From Gammaproteobacteria bacterium (GTDB lineage Bacteria; Pseudomonadota; Gammaproteobacteria; DSM-16500): 64,000 bases of DNA. The notes beneath the pieces were generated by a model. It made no database searches, had not been told where the DNA came from, and saw nothing but the letters and a program-made list of their open reading frames with translations. The position numbers and the translations under genes were made by a program. Below, in pieces: positions 48,920 through 58,204 of this stretch; positions within the stretch are counted from its first letter, which is position 1, and every line of letters begins with the position of its first letter. The stretch covers positions 1 to 64,000 of the forward strand of contig JAJPJI010000013.1 of assembly GCA_021324305.1 (NCBI GenBank), written 5' to 3'.

Positions 48920-48952
48920 AAGTCTCGAAGTTTTGTTTTTCCGCCAGCATTA

Positions 48953-50197
48953 TTATTCAATTGACTTAACAACCAGCTGCGCCTCCACTTGACGAATCCG
49001 GGCATAATCGGCAAACACTGCACGTCGCTCTCCAGCCAATGCGACAATACCCAGTGTCGTGTCAAAGTCGACTGTGCGCTCGACGTAATCCCCGTTGTTC
49101 TTCCACACATGCGTCGCCAGATGTGTGGGCAGTGTGCGCAGCTTATCCAGTATTTCCACATTACAAAGCACACCTGATACCGGCGCAATCAAAAACACTG
49201 GTACGACCGTCTGCCGAAAATCATACTGCGTTGTCCGGATTTCTCCATCCAGGTAGGCTTCCATGACTCGCTCCAGTTGACTGCTCCCAGTGGCTGCACG
49301 GGCAAGACCCAAAACCGGCCCGCCGCACATACGAGCTCCCGTTTCGATCAACCGTGGACCGGCTGCAGTCAGCATAATCTCGCTATGAGCAGCTCCCCAG
49401 CGAATTCCCAGCGCATCAAGCGTCTGGCTGGCGTATTGTAACAATTCACCATGCTGCCTGCTGTCAAACGGCATAAATTCTGTATAGTCGAATACTGTCA
49501 TGCGTTCATCCGCAGAAGTTTTCCTGTAACGGATAAGGTGCGCGAGCACGTGTTTGCCTGCAGCACTTACGGTATCCACGGCATATTCGGTTCCAGTGAC
49601 CTGCTCTTGCACGATGACCGTCTCGCTGGGTTCCCCAAGCAACGCGGTCGGTGTAGATAGAATATGATCGAAAGTACGCTGCCAGTCCCCGCCGGGAGAA
49701 ATGTGGAACACCTTGTCCGAGCCTGCCGAGGCAGGCGGTTTGAGCACCAGCGCTGCATCAGTGAGATCTTGCTCAGTCAGCCAACGCATGACTTCCGTGA
49801 TGCTCGCCGTATTGAGTGTCCGGATAACCGGAAGGCCGGCATCAGCAAGCGCTTGCTGCATGTCTGCCTTATGCCGTCTGGCCCGCGCTAATTCGGGTAC
49901 ATTTGCGAATTGAGGAGTGAGTACTGAGGCAAGCTGATCAGCAAGCTCCACCCCTGTCTCGGAGCCCGCAATAATCGCATGCGGGTTTAAACGACGCAGA
50001 TCATCCACAAGATCCGGGCTGTTGTCATAAACTTTCAGGAAGTTCGCGGATTGAATGGCGGCAGCATATCCGACATCGCTTGAGTCGGCATATGCCGTCG
50101 AGCGAACAGCAATGACTGGAATGTTTCTTGCCGAGAACGCTGGCGCGAGGTCGGACCCTGACGACACAGGATCCACGATCACTACCGGGTTGGACAT
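48953..50197 (-). CDS. ATP-grasp ligase (BacD-like amino acid/carboxylate-amine ligase), last gene of the isonitrile operon
   Basis: A 414-residue ATP-grasp protein. Visible are the N-terminal nucleotide-like domain (NPVVIVDPVSSGSDLAPAFS), the ATP lysine in ALVLKPPASAGSDKVF, VQEQVTGTEYAVDTVS and the metal site SEIMLTAAGPRLIETGARM. It resembles the BacD/L-amino-acid ligase and carbamoyl-phosphate-type grasp enzymes that join a carboxylate to an amino acid. I chose ATG 50197 for its AGGAGA site; it overlaps the MFS gene by 16 bp. It probably adds an amino acid or amine to the pathway product. Confidence 0.8.
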   Translation of the reverse strand: MSNPVVIVDPVSSGSDLAPAFSARNIPVIAVRSTAYADSSDVGYAAAIQSANFLKVYDNSPDLVDDLRRLNPHAIIAGSETGVELADQLASVLTPQFANVPELARARRHKADMQQALADAGLPVIRTLNTASITEVMRWLTEQDLTDAALVLKPPASAGSDKVFHISPGGDWQRTFDHILSTPTALLGEPSETVIVQEQVTGTEYAVDTVSAAGKHVLAHLIRYRKTSADERMTVFDYTEFMPFDSRQHGELLQYASQTLDALGIRWGAAHSEIMLTAAGPRLIETGARMCGGPVLGLARAATGSSQLERVMEAYLDGEIRTTQYDFRQTVVPVFLIAPVSGVLCNVEILDKLRTLPTHLATHVWKNNGDYVERTVDFDTTLGIVALAGERRAVFADYARIRQVEAQLVVKSIE

Positions 50198-51339
50198 GCT
50201 GATACTATCTCCTGAGGTGATTGTTTTATTAACGATAATTGCAAGACCAACGCACAACCCAGCAACGCGGTCACGGCATAAACAAGGTGATGAGCGCCGA
50301 ATCCATTGGCAATTGCCAAACCACCCAGCGCCGTGCCCAAAGCACTGCCTAAACCGATGGCAGAACTGTTTAATGCCACAAGAGACGTACTCTGCTCGGG
50401 ATGAACGCCAATCAGCGTATATTGCTGAGGCGTCACAGTCGCCCAGCCCATTGCGCCCCACAGCAGATAGGGACAGAGATTCAGCATGGAAATCGAATGG
50501 GAAACAGGCAGCAGAGAAATGGCGGCGATAAGAGCAACCAGAATCACGACCATCACTGATTTCGGCTGCTCCGTCCTATCCACAACATAACCAATTACTG
50601 TGCTGCCTATCAGGCCGCCAATGTTCCATACCGATAACGCGGCAGCGACTGAATGTGCCGCTCCTGCTTGCAGCAAACCCACGTAGGAATAAAGACCAAG
50701 ACTGCCTGTTGCCGTCAGCAGGGTAACGCCTGCGACAGCAAGCACACGACGATTGGCAAGGAAACAGATGTGCTCCCATAGCCGGGGCTGGGTAACTACA
50801 CATACTGCAGATTGCCACGTGGTCATCCCAAGCGTTATTGCTCCTAACCCTGAGATGACGAGTAGCGTGGCCTGCCAACCTGTCATCCCGGCGAGCCAAA
50901 GTCCAACCGGCACACCAATCACAGCGCCTGCGCTGTTACAACCCCAGATGAGGCTGAGTGCTCTGCCCTTTCTATCCGGGCCGGCCAGCTTTGCTGCCGC
51001 TGCTGCCGCAACCGGTGTGAAGAGACCCGCTCCAATCCCGACAATCGCACGACTAGCGAGGTATATGACCAGACTGCCGGACAACAGTGTGAGCAGATTA
51101 CCCAGCACAAGCAGGGTCAGGCCTGTAACAAGCGCCACTCTGGCTTGTTTCTTCGCTAACAGCACGGCGAACAGAGGCGCGGACACCACATAAGCAAGAT
51201 CAAAAGCCGTAATGCCCTGACCAGCAGCAGCGATTGACACACCCAGCGAAGCACCAATCCCCGGCAACAGCCCGGCCATGACGTAATTGTCACAGCCGAT
51301 GACAAACATGCCCGCCGCCAGAAAAATTAACTGCCTCAT
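50182..51339 (-). CDS. MFS transporter, drug:H+ antiporter type
   Basis: A 385-residue protein with about twelve hydrophobic helices. The loop 2-3 and helix 4-5 region (SRAIVGIGAGLFTPVAAAAA) fits the DHA1 group of exporters. It lies inside the isonitrile operon with four-base overlap to the SDR gene upstream, so it most likely exports the product. Confidence 0.85.
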   Translation of the reverse strand: MRQLIFLAAGMFVIGCDNYVMAGLLPGIGASLGVSIAAAGQGITAFDLAYVVSAPLFAVLLAKKQARVALVTGLTLLVLGNLLTLLSGSLVIYLASRAIVGIGAGLFTPVAAAAAAKLAGPDRKGRALSLIWGCNSAGAVIGVPVGLWLAGMTGWQATLLVISGLGAITLGMTTWQSAVCVVTQPRLWEHICFLANRRVLAVAGVTLLTATGSLGLYSYVGLLQAGAAHSVAAALSVWNIGGLIGSTVIGYVVDRTEQPKSVMVVILVALIAAISLLPVSHSISMLNLCPYLLWGAMGWATVTPQQYTLIGVHPEQSTSLVALNSSAIGLGSALGTALGGLAIANGFGAHHLVYAVTALLGCALVLQLSLIKQSPQEIVSACPTR

Positions 51340-52085
51340 AAAAAACCCAGCAGCTTATCGGTGATTTCACGCAGTCGTAAGCGCAGCTCGGAACGATACG
51401 CATCGTCATGCGCTCTGGCAGGCTCGCTCTCATTAAAAAAAGTGCCTGTCAATTGAGAATCAAGCACGCGCAAGGTCGCTTCGCCGCCATGTTCAACTGT
51501 ATTCACCGGAACACCTCCGCCGCGGCGAACCATATTGGTGTCCATGTAAGTTGCCGGATGCACCACATTGATGCGCAAGTCAGGTCTTTCTGCAGCCAGC
51601 TCAAATGTAGCCATGACCAGCGCCAGTTTTGCCCGCCGGTAAGCTGTCATACCGCTATAGTCTTGCTGCATGGCCAGATCATCGAAATTTATAGACTCCT
51701 GACCTAGCGAAGCTACATTCAAAATTTGAGATGAAATACATGGCAAAAGCAGCCGCGCAAGGAGAACCGGAGCAAGATAGTTAACGGCAAATCGCAGTTC
51801 ATGGCCGTCGACAGAAAGTTCCCGTTTCGTGCCGTATCCGATTCCGGCATTGTTGATCAGGACATCGATCTTTGGATGGCTGGCAGTGATTTCGGCTGCA
51901 AGCTGACGGACCTGCGCGAGATCGCTGAGATCAGCGACATAAGGCAGCGCGCCAAGTTCTGCAGCCAGGCTTTCAGTACGATGCCTGTCGCGTCCATGCA
52001 GCAGAATGCGATGCTTACGAGACAATTGTTGCGCCAGATAACGCCCGTGGCCAGAGGTAGCGCCTGTGATCAGAATGATACTCAT
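51336..52085 (-). CDS. Short-chain dehydrogenase/reductase
   Basis: A 249-residue SDR with the NAD(P) motif TGATSGHG (8-15), NNAG (LINNAGIG), catalytic Ser in NVASLG and the Y-R-R-A-K pair. It probably reduces or oxidises a carbonyl or alcohol of the pathway intermediate. Four-base overlaps with both neighbours show translational coupling. Confidence 0.88.
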   Translation of the reverse strand: MSIILITGATSGHGRYLAQQLSRKHRILLHGRDRHRTESLAAELGALPYVADLSDLAQVRQLAAEITASHPKIDVLINNAGIGYGTKRELSVDGHELRFAVNYLAPVLLARLLLPCISSQILNVASLGQESINFDDLAMQQDYSGMTAYRRAKLALVMATFELAAERPDLRINVVHPATYMDTNMVRRGGGVPVNTVEHGGEATLRVLDSQLTGTFFNESEPARAHDDAYRSELRLRLREITDKLLGFL

Positions 52086-52957
52086 GCGCTGCGTACTTCT
52101 TTCGTGTTAAACCAAAGATGGATCTGACCCGTGCCAATTCCACTTTCATAGTCACTAAATCGCTCGCCAGGGATGCGGCAGTTTTCCCCGCCCAGCGCGC
52201 CAGCGAGCATCAGATAGTGACCGAAGCGGGCTTCCGGTTCGAACGCCAGAAATTCAGGCATGGCCTGAATAACTGATTTGTGATGACCTGCAGTCAGCCA
52301 GGCGATTCGTTGTTCATCAGCAGCGCGAGCCTTTGCGGTGACAATATTATCAGGGTTGCCATTCATGTGGCTGCGTAATTGCGAAAGCGGGCGAAAGATG
52401 TGTGACAACCCGCCCGAAGCAATGAGCATCACGCGTCTGTCGAGCTTTTTCACGGCTTGCATGATGATGCGGCCCAATTTCAGGTAATCCGCCGTGGTCG
52501 CTGTCTGGCAAACAGAGATGGATACCCAGGCTGTTTCTGGCTGCCCAAGATACGTCCAAAGGTTAAGCGTCGCATACTGGATAGGCAGATATGGATCATT
52601 GACAGCCGCCGCCCAGGAACCTTCTCTTCCCGCTTCAGCGCAAATTGTATGCGCAATTTCCGGATCGCCGGGAATATCGTAAGGAATTTGATGCAGAGCC
52701 GTTGGCATTTCACTTGAAGTAAAAATACCCGCGCGCTTCCCATGAGACTTCACAACAAACTCCGTCGTTGTCGTCCAGTGGCTGTCAATGACGAGAACGA
52801 GGTCATGCCCGCTGCATTCAAACACATCCTTCCTGAGCCGATTGAGACCGGTTGCAAGTGTGAAGTCTCGACCTCCATTTGCCTCAATCCGCATACGTTC
52901 AGGAAACATGATCACCGGCGCATGCGAGATGAGACCTGCTCCAACAATACTGCCCAT
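52082..52957 (-). CDS. Class III extradiol dioxygenase (LigB-like)
   Basis: A 291-residue enzyme of the LigB/homoprotocatechuate-dioxygenase superfamily. The iron site is intact: H12 (GLISHAP), H60 (VIDSHWTT) and E242 (EPEARFGHYLM), with the acid-base H186 (ASGGLSHIF). Such enzymes split a catechol ring with O2. Next to an HpaB-type ortho-hydroxylase this implies opening of a tyrosine-derived catechol. The exact substrate is unknown. Confidence 0.85.
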   Translation of the reverse strand: MGSIVGAGLISHAPVIMFPERMRIEANGGRDFTLATGLNRLRKDVFECSGHDLVLVIDSHWTTTTEFVVKSHGKRAGIFTSSEMPTALHQIPYDIPGDPEIAHTICAEAGREGSWAAAVNDPYLPIQYATLNLWTYLGQPETAWVSISVCQTATTADYLKLGRIIMQAVKKLDRRVMLIASGGLSHIFRPLSQLRSHMNGNPDNIVTAKARAADEQRIAWLTAGHHKSVIQAMPEFLAFEPEARFGHYLMLAGALGGENCRIPGERFSDYESGIGTGQIHLWFNTKEVRSA

Positions 52958-52959
52958 GA

Positions 52960-53946
52960 CTACGCTCCGCTTGATGAGGGAAGCAACAGTAATTTTCCCA
53001 TTGTTTTACGGCTTGCCAAATCACTATGCGCATCTATTGCTTTTGCCAGCGGATAAGTGCCGCCAATGGTAATCTTCAGCTTTTGATTGAGTATGTCCTG
53101 AAAAATTTCACTTGCACGCCAGCAGAATTCTTCGCGCGTGGCGCGAAAGTGTTCGAGATAGGGTCGCGTCAGTGTCAGCGAACCTCCCCAGGCAAGACGC
53201 ATGATATCCAATGGCGGGACAGGACCGCTTGCTCCACCGAAGATAACCAGCGTTCCTCGGGTACGCAAACTGGCAAGACTAGCATCGAATGTAGCAGCCC
53301 CCACACCATCATAGACCGCATGTACGCCTTGGCCGCCGGTAAGATTGCGCACCTCGCCAGCTACATCCTTTGTGATGTCATAGCGAATAATCTCATCGGC
53401 CCCATGTTGTCTGGCGGCATTTTCTTTTTCAGCACTGGACACTGTTCCAATGACCCGGCCGCCCAGCGCCTTGATCATTTGCACAAGCAGCAACCCCACA
53501 CCGCCTGCGGCCGCATGCACCAACAAGGTATCGCCTTTGCTGACCTGGTACGATGAATGAACAAGATAATGCGCTGTCATGCCTTGCACCAAAGCCGCGG
53601 CTGCTGTGTTCATGTCTATGCCCTCAGGAACATGAATCGCTTTTTCAGCTGGCACAATAACCTGCGTGGCATAACTCCCCAAAACAGTTGTCCATGCGAT
53701 ACGATCGCCAGGCGCAAAACCAACGGTATCAGGGCCAACCGCTATCACCCGACCGGACCCCTCTTCTCCGGGAACACCTGGCAGCGGTAACGGATAGCGC
53801 CCTTCTCTTCGATAAATGTCGATGAAATTGACACCGATCGCCTCTGCCTCGACCAGGAGCTGCCCGGCAGACGGCTCGCACTCAGGCCGCTCGACATAAT
53901 TTAAAACCTCGGGCCCGCCAACGGACTGTACTTCAATGACATGCAT
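52960..53946 (-). CDS. NADPH:quinone oxidoreductase-like protein
   Basis: A 328-residue medium-chain oxidoreductase of the quinone-reductase group, without the structural zinc cysteines of alcohol dehydrogenases. VHAAAGGVGLLLVQMIKALG is the NADPH motif, and EAEAIGVNFIDIYRREGRYP the N-terminal signature. It may supply electrons or reduce an enone/quinone from the catechol branch. Gaps to neighbours are only 2 and 3 bp. Confidence 0.87.
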   Translation of the reverse strand: MHVIEVQSVGGPEVLNYVERPECEPSAGQLLVEAEAIGVNFIDIYRREGRYPLPLPGVPGEEGSGRVIAVGPDTVGFAPGDRIAWTTVLGSYATQVIVPAEKAIHVPEGIDMNTAAAALVQGMTAHYLVHSSYQVSKGDTLLVHAAAGGVGLLLVQMIKALGGRVIGTVSSAEKENAARQHGADEIIRYDITKDVAGEVRNLTGGQGVHAVYDGVGAATFDASLASLRTRGTLVIFGGASGPVPPLDIMRLAWGGSLTLTRPYLEHFRATREEFCWRASEIFQDILNQKLKITIGGTYPLAKAIDAHSDLASRKTMGKLLLLPSSSGA

Positions 53947-53949
53947 TGT

Positions 53950-55815
53950 CTAGTTCCTCCAATCTGATATCTCAACACGATACTTGGTGATCCACGCATC
54001 CAGCCGCACCGCCGACTCCACCAGAATGCGCTCAAATTCGGATAAATTTTGGTTTTTTGTTTTGGCAAACAGTCTGCTGACACCTTCTGCAGATAAAAAT
54101 GCATGTAACGCAGCGTGTCTGTTTTCCATGATTGCCCTTAGCCGGGAAACAAGCCCTCTGTCATATTCAGCGTCCTGAACAGACGGGTACGCAGCCTTCT
54201 TCCGTCTGACCACTGACTCGGGAAGCAAGTCTTCCGCTGCGGCGCGTAAAAGTCCTTTCTCCTGTGCAAAGGACGACTTCATGGCCCACGGGATATTGAA
54301 AACGTATTCAACCAGCCGGTGATCGCAGAATGGAACGCGGCCCTCGAGTCCTACGGCCATTCCCATGCGATCTTTTTTATCCAGCAGGATCGGAAGCCAG
54401 CGAGTCAAGGTGATATAACTTATTTCGCGCAGCCGCCGCTCTTGCCGGCTCTCCCCGTCAAGGTATGACACCTCAGCAAGCGCAGCCTGATAAAGATCAT
54501 GCTGGTATTCGGAGAGCCGTAGTGCATCGACAAACGATGGCTGAAAAAGAACTCCCGGATCGAGGCCACGATGAGCGCCAAGTTTAAGCCACGGGAAAGT
54601 TTCGGCCTGAAGAGCTTCCTCGTCTGAAAACCACAAATAGCCGCCGAATAATTCGTCAGCAGCTTCCCCGGAAAGAGCCACCGTGGCATGTTTTCGAACG
54701 GCTGCAAACAGCAGATAGAGAGAAACATCCAAGTCTCCGAAGTTGTACGGAAGATCCCAGGCCCGTAGGACAGCGTCGCGTACTTGCGAATCCAGCAGAC
54801 GCCCCTTGTCGAGCACAACAGTGTGATGGTTGCTGCGAATAAAGTCTGCGACTTCGCGTGCATAAGGCACATCAGGTGTTGGACGGATGGGATCCGACTG
54901 AAAGTTTTTTGTGTGATCAACGAAGTCAACGACAAAGGTTGCAATGCTTTCTCCACCCTGCTCACTTCGCACTTGCTGCGCAAGTGCCGCCACGGTGCTT
55001 GAATCAAGCCCGCCAGAGAGAAGCGAACAAAGCGGCACATCAGAAATCATTTGTCTTGCGACGATGTCTTCCAGAAGATCACGAATCGTGCTGACTGTCT
55101 CTTTCAAGTCATGTGTGTGAGGTCTGGCTTCAAGATGCCAGTAGCGCTCTTCGCGGATTATTCCGCGGCGTACGCGCAAGAGATGTCCGGGCTTCAGTTC
55201 ACGCATGCCGCGAAAGGGCACTCTCCCTGGTGTGCGCAGAAAGAGAAGCGCATCACAGAGTTCATCACCTGATGCGCGCGCTGTTGCTTGCGGGTTGGCG
55301 AGAATAGCTTTTGGTTCTGATCCAAATAACACACCGTCAGTAATCGGGTAATAGAAAAGAGGCTTGACACCGAGACGATCGCGGACAAGTAACAGCTCCT
55401 CATTCACATGATCCCAGATACCGAAAGCGTAAATACCATTTAACTTGTGCACAAAATCCAATTTCCACTGGAGATAGGCACGCAGCAATACCTCTGTATC
55501 ACTGTTTGTTTTAAACCGGTGTCCCAATTGCTGAAGCTCTGCACGCAATTCCCGAAAATTGTAAACCTCTCCATTGTAGGTAATGACTGCATATGGAAGA
55601 TTCTGCAATGACCGTTCCGTGGTCTCCATGGGCTGCGCTCCGCCAGCAAGATCAATGACTGCAAGACGACGATGACCGAGAGCTGCATGCCTGTCAGTCC
55701 AGATACCGCTTCCATCCGGTCCACGCCGAGCCAGCGTATCAGTCATGGCCGTGATAATCCTGGTTTCGTTACGCAGGTCTTTTGTAAAGTCTACCCATCC
55801 GGCAATGCCGCACAT
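53950..55815 (-). CDS. Asparagine synthase-like glutamine amidotransferase
   Basis: A 621-residue AsnB-type enzyme: N-terminal Cys2 (MCGIAGWVDF) glutaminase, then the ATP pyrophosphatase loop SGGLDSS at about 267-273. It uses glutamine to amidate an activated carboxylate. In natural-product clusters such enzymes act on pathway acids, not aspartate. I chose ATG 55815 so that Cys2 follows directly; it overlaps the hpaB-like stop by one base and has GGAGG in front. The C-terminal part keeps VGLEGRVPFCDHRLVEY. Confidence 0.9.
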   Translation of the reverse strand: MCGIAGWVDFTKDLRNETRIITAMTDTLARRGPDGSGIWTDRHAALGHRRLAVIDLAGGAQPMETTERSLQNLPYAVITYNGEVYNFRELRAELQQLGHRFKTNSDTEVLLRAYLQWKLDFVHKLNGIYAFGIWDHVNEELLLVRDRLGVKPLFYYPITDGVLFGSEPKAILANPQATARASGDELCDALLFLRTPGRVPFRGMRELKPGHLLRVRRGIIREERYWHLEARPHTHDLKETVSTIRDLLEDIVARQMISDVPLCSLLSGGLDSSTVAALAQQVRSEQGGESIATFVVDFVDHTKNFQSDPIRPTPDVPYAREVADFIRSNHHTVVLDKGRLLDSQVRDAVLRAWDLPYNFGDLDVSLYLLFAAVRKHATVALSGEAADELFGGYLWFSDEEALQAETFPWLKLGAHRGLDPGVLFQPSFVDALRLSEYQHDLYQAALAEVSYLDGESRQERRLREISYITLTRWLPILLDKKDRMGMAVGLEGRVPFCDHRLVEYVFNIPWAMKSSFAQEKGLLRAAAEDLLPESVVRRKKAAYPSVQDAEYDRGLVSRLRAIMENRHAALHAFLSAEGVSRLFAKTKNQNLSEFERILVESAVRLDAWITKYRVEISDWRN

Positions 55816-57368
55816 CACAAACCTCCTTTGAGCTGTTCTCCTTTGATCAGCTCTAGAGTGACGTTATGCTCATTGGACTCATTGTGTTCCTGGCGCCAGG
55901 GGCCGCGCAGCCAGCCAGTGAGGTCGTAATCATCCATGCATTCCTGAACGAATGCTTCGTAGCGCTTTAATGAACCGCGCCGGCTTGCCCACCTGAGCGC
56001 ATCAAGACGAATCTGTTCGCCATTCCCTGAAAAATTACGCTCATAGAGTTCATCACGCCCGCCAAACTGGGAACCGATGGCATCCCATGCGAGTTTGAGG
56101 AGTTTGATCCGCTCAAGCGCGGTGCAGTCCGCGCCATGATAGTAACAGTCGATGAGAGGGCGCAGTTCGCTTGACTGCAAATCATGGAAGCTGGAAGGCA
56201 CAACGATTGGCGAGCCGCCCAGATGTGTTTCAAACAATTCGTGGACACGCGCCCAGATCTGGGCATTATACATCCGCAACGCCGACGCATATTCAAGACG
56301 CGGAACGACTGTTCCACCTGATGAGGATTCCGGGTCAAATGCCATGGCGCTTGTCAGCGCCCACACCATGTCTCGCATGGTTACCATTTCGCCAATCGCA
56401 GCCTGGACGCCGCGAAAAGTATCCGTGCCGTTCGCTCGCACTGCTCGCGACAAAAGGCCTGCCATGAATTCAAGCTTGATGGAGAGGCGAATCCCGGATT
56501 GAAAATTGTATAGATTCGGGAAGCCGGATTTGGCATAGAACTGTGTAGATCGCTCGATATCACGGTAGACGAGAACATCTTCCCAGGGAATAAAAGCTTC
56601 GTCGAGAATGAGTACTGCATCATTTTCATCAAAACGACTTGCAAGCGGCTGATCAAACGGCGCGCCTGTACCATAGGGATTGCGGCAAACAAGACGAAGT
56701 TTTTCGTTATTCATTCTGACGAAAAACACCAATGCAAATTCTTCAGCCTTGCCGTGTTCAAGAACGGCTGAGGCAACCGGCGCCACAAAGCTGGCATGCG
56801 ATATCGCCGAGCCTGTCGCAAGCATTTTTGCGCCGCTTACAATGATGCCGCCATCCGTCTCACGGACAGCGCGAATAAACTCATTATTCATCTCGTGTAT
56901 CGGCTTCTTGCGGTCGATGGGTGGATTGATAATGACGTGGTTGAGATACAGCGCTTTTTGCGTGAATTCCCGATACCATGCCACGGCGTTTTGCGCGAAA
57001 TCCCCATAATACTCCGCATTGACAGCCAGGCCGGCCATGAAAGATGCCTTATAATCCGGCGTACGGCCTAGAAAACCGTAACCCATTCGTTGCCAGCAGG
57101 CAATCGCTTCGCGTGCAGCTATCAGGTCATGAGCGCTGCGGCCAGGCTTGAAGAATCGATGCGTACGGGTACCGAATTCATCGACACCAGTCAGGATGTT
57201 CGAATAAGCAGGATCATGCAGCGCATCGTACATTTTGCTAATGGACAAAACGCAATTACGAAATGCAGGATGCCTTGTAACGTCGCGAACCTTCTCACCA
57301 TGCACGTACACATTACGGCCATCACGCAGGCTTTCCAGGTATTCAGCTCCGGTGAAAAGATTATTCAT
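55815..57368 (-). CDS. HpaB-family flavin-dependent phenol hydroxylase (PvcC-like)
   Basis: A 517-residue enzyme of the 4-hydroxyphenylacetate 3-monooxygenase large-component family, which uses FADH2 to add an ortho hydroxyl to phenols. Visible are the N-terminal FTGAEYLESLRDGRNVYVHG, TGSAISHASFVAPV and the loop NPYGTGAPFDQPLASRFDEN. In Pseudomonas PvcC, of the same family, acts with PvcAB on tyrosine-derived isonitriles. No flavin reductase partner is obvious in the operon. Overlaps four bases with the gene before and one with the gene after. Confidence 0.88.
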   Translation of the reverse strand: MNNLFTGAEYLESLRDGRNVYVHGEKVRDVTRHPAFRNCVLSISKMYDALHDPAYSNILTGVDEFGTRTHRFFKPGRSAHDLIAAREAIACWQRMGYGFLGRTPDYKASFMAGLAVNAEYYGDFAQNAVAWYREFTQKALYLNHVIINPPIDRKKPIHEMNNEFIRAVRETDGGIIVSGAKMLATGSAISHASFVAPVASAVLEHGKAEEFALVFFVRMNNEKLRLVCRNPYGTGAPFDQPLASRFDENDAVLILDEAFIPWEDVLVYRDIERSTQFYAKSGFPNLYNFQSGIRLSIKLEFMAGLLSRAVRANGTDTFRGVQAAIGEMVTMRDMVWALTSAMAFDPESSSGGTVVPRLEYASALRMYNAQIWARVHELFETHLGGSPIVVPSSFHDLQSSELRPLIDCYYHGADCTALERIKLLKLAWDAIGSQFGGRDELYERNFSGNGEQIRLDALRWASRRGSLKRYEAFVQECMDDYDLTGWLRGPWRQEHNESNEHNVTLELIKGEQLKGGL

Positions 57369-58204
57369 TGGTGTGATACCAGCCCAGGATTGACATACGG
57401 AGGATTGCCAAGCACATGCACTCTGCGAAGGTGCCGGGGTGATCGAGTGACAAATGCCTCACGGCCATGCAGAAGTGTATAGTTATCGGCTATCACAACA
57501 TCGCCCACACGCCACTCGTGCGCATAAAAACTGGCTGGCGCATAGAGCGCGTTCCGCAAACTAGAATGAAACTCCTCAAGCTCATCAACTTCTATGCCAG
57601 AAAAACTCAGCACCGGCGGATTCACAAAACGATGACCATTTTTTTCTGATGGCGGCTCATTGTAACGTATGACAGAAAATCCCCGATCAGGATGCGATGC
57701 GATAACAGGCGAAACTGTTTTGCTATCGTAAAATTCCATCTTTCGCTGATAGTGACCTGTGACTTTATGCCAAAGCGAACGATCATGCGCCGAAGCTTCT
57801 CTTAGCGCGATCACTGTATTTGAAAATGTTGTACGTCCTCCGTGCTGCGCAAGAGGCGCGCGTACACAATGGAACATCTGAAACTCCGGGATTTCAGGGC
57901 GGTACATCCCGTCCCAATGCAACGGAACATAGTTGTTGTCGAAGATATGATCTTCCGGATTCTCCTGTTCAATCAGTTCAAGCACTTTTCCGAAAGGCCA
58001 AATGCTTATCCTTCCCCAGCGTTCACAATAATTCGCAAAAGATTCAGCATCCTGAAAAGTGTGAAAACCTCTCAACACGATGAGATGTTCACGCCTGACA
58101 AGCTCGCGCAAATGATCTATATCAAGATCACACAAATTATCGAGAGACTGTTTGGGTTCTAAAAGTAACCCGAAAGGTTGAACAGGTGTTGCTTCATGTT
58201 CCAT
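57365..58204 (-). CDS. pvcB: PvcB/IsnB-like Fe(II)/2-oxoglutarate dioxygenase
   Basis: A 279-residue TauD-fold oxygenase that oxidises the isonitrile acid (decarboxylative desaturation in other systems). Iron ligands are H96-x-D98 (VPLHWDGMY) and H246 (LLHGREAF); the 2-oxoglutarate Arg lies in RSPRHLRRVH. The stretch WPFGKVLELIEQENPEDHIF is as in Pseudomonas PvcB. I chose ATG 58204, which overlaps the pvcA stop by 11 bases and has ACGGAG in front; an ATG at 58240 is possible. Confidence 0.92.
   Translation of the reverse strand: MEHEATPVQPFGLLLEPKQSLDNLCDLDIDHLRELVRREHLIVLRGFHTFQDAESFANYCERWGRISIWPFGKVLELIEQENPEDHIFDNNYVPLHWDGMYRPEIPEFQMFHCVRAPLAQHGGRTTFSNTVIALREASAHDRSLWHKVTGHYQRKMEFYDSKTVSPVIASHPDRGFSVIRYNEPPSEKNGHRFVNPPVLSFSGIEVDELEEFHSSLRNALYAPASFYAHEWRVGDVVIADNYTLLHGREAFVTRSPRHLRRVHVLGNPPYVNPGLVSHQ

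Noticed and set aside
53950..55815. Housekeeping asparagine synthetase asnB
   Set aside because: The reaction type fits, but the tight placement inside the isonitrile operon argues for a pathway role. I left the gene symbol empty.
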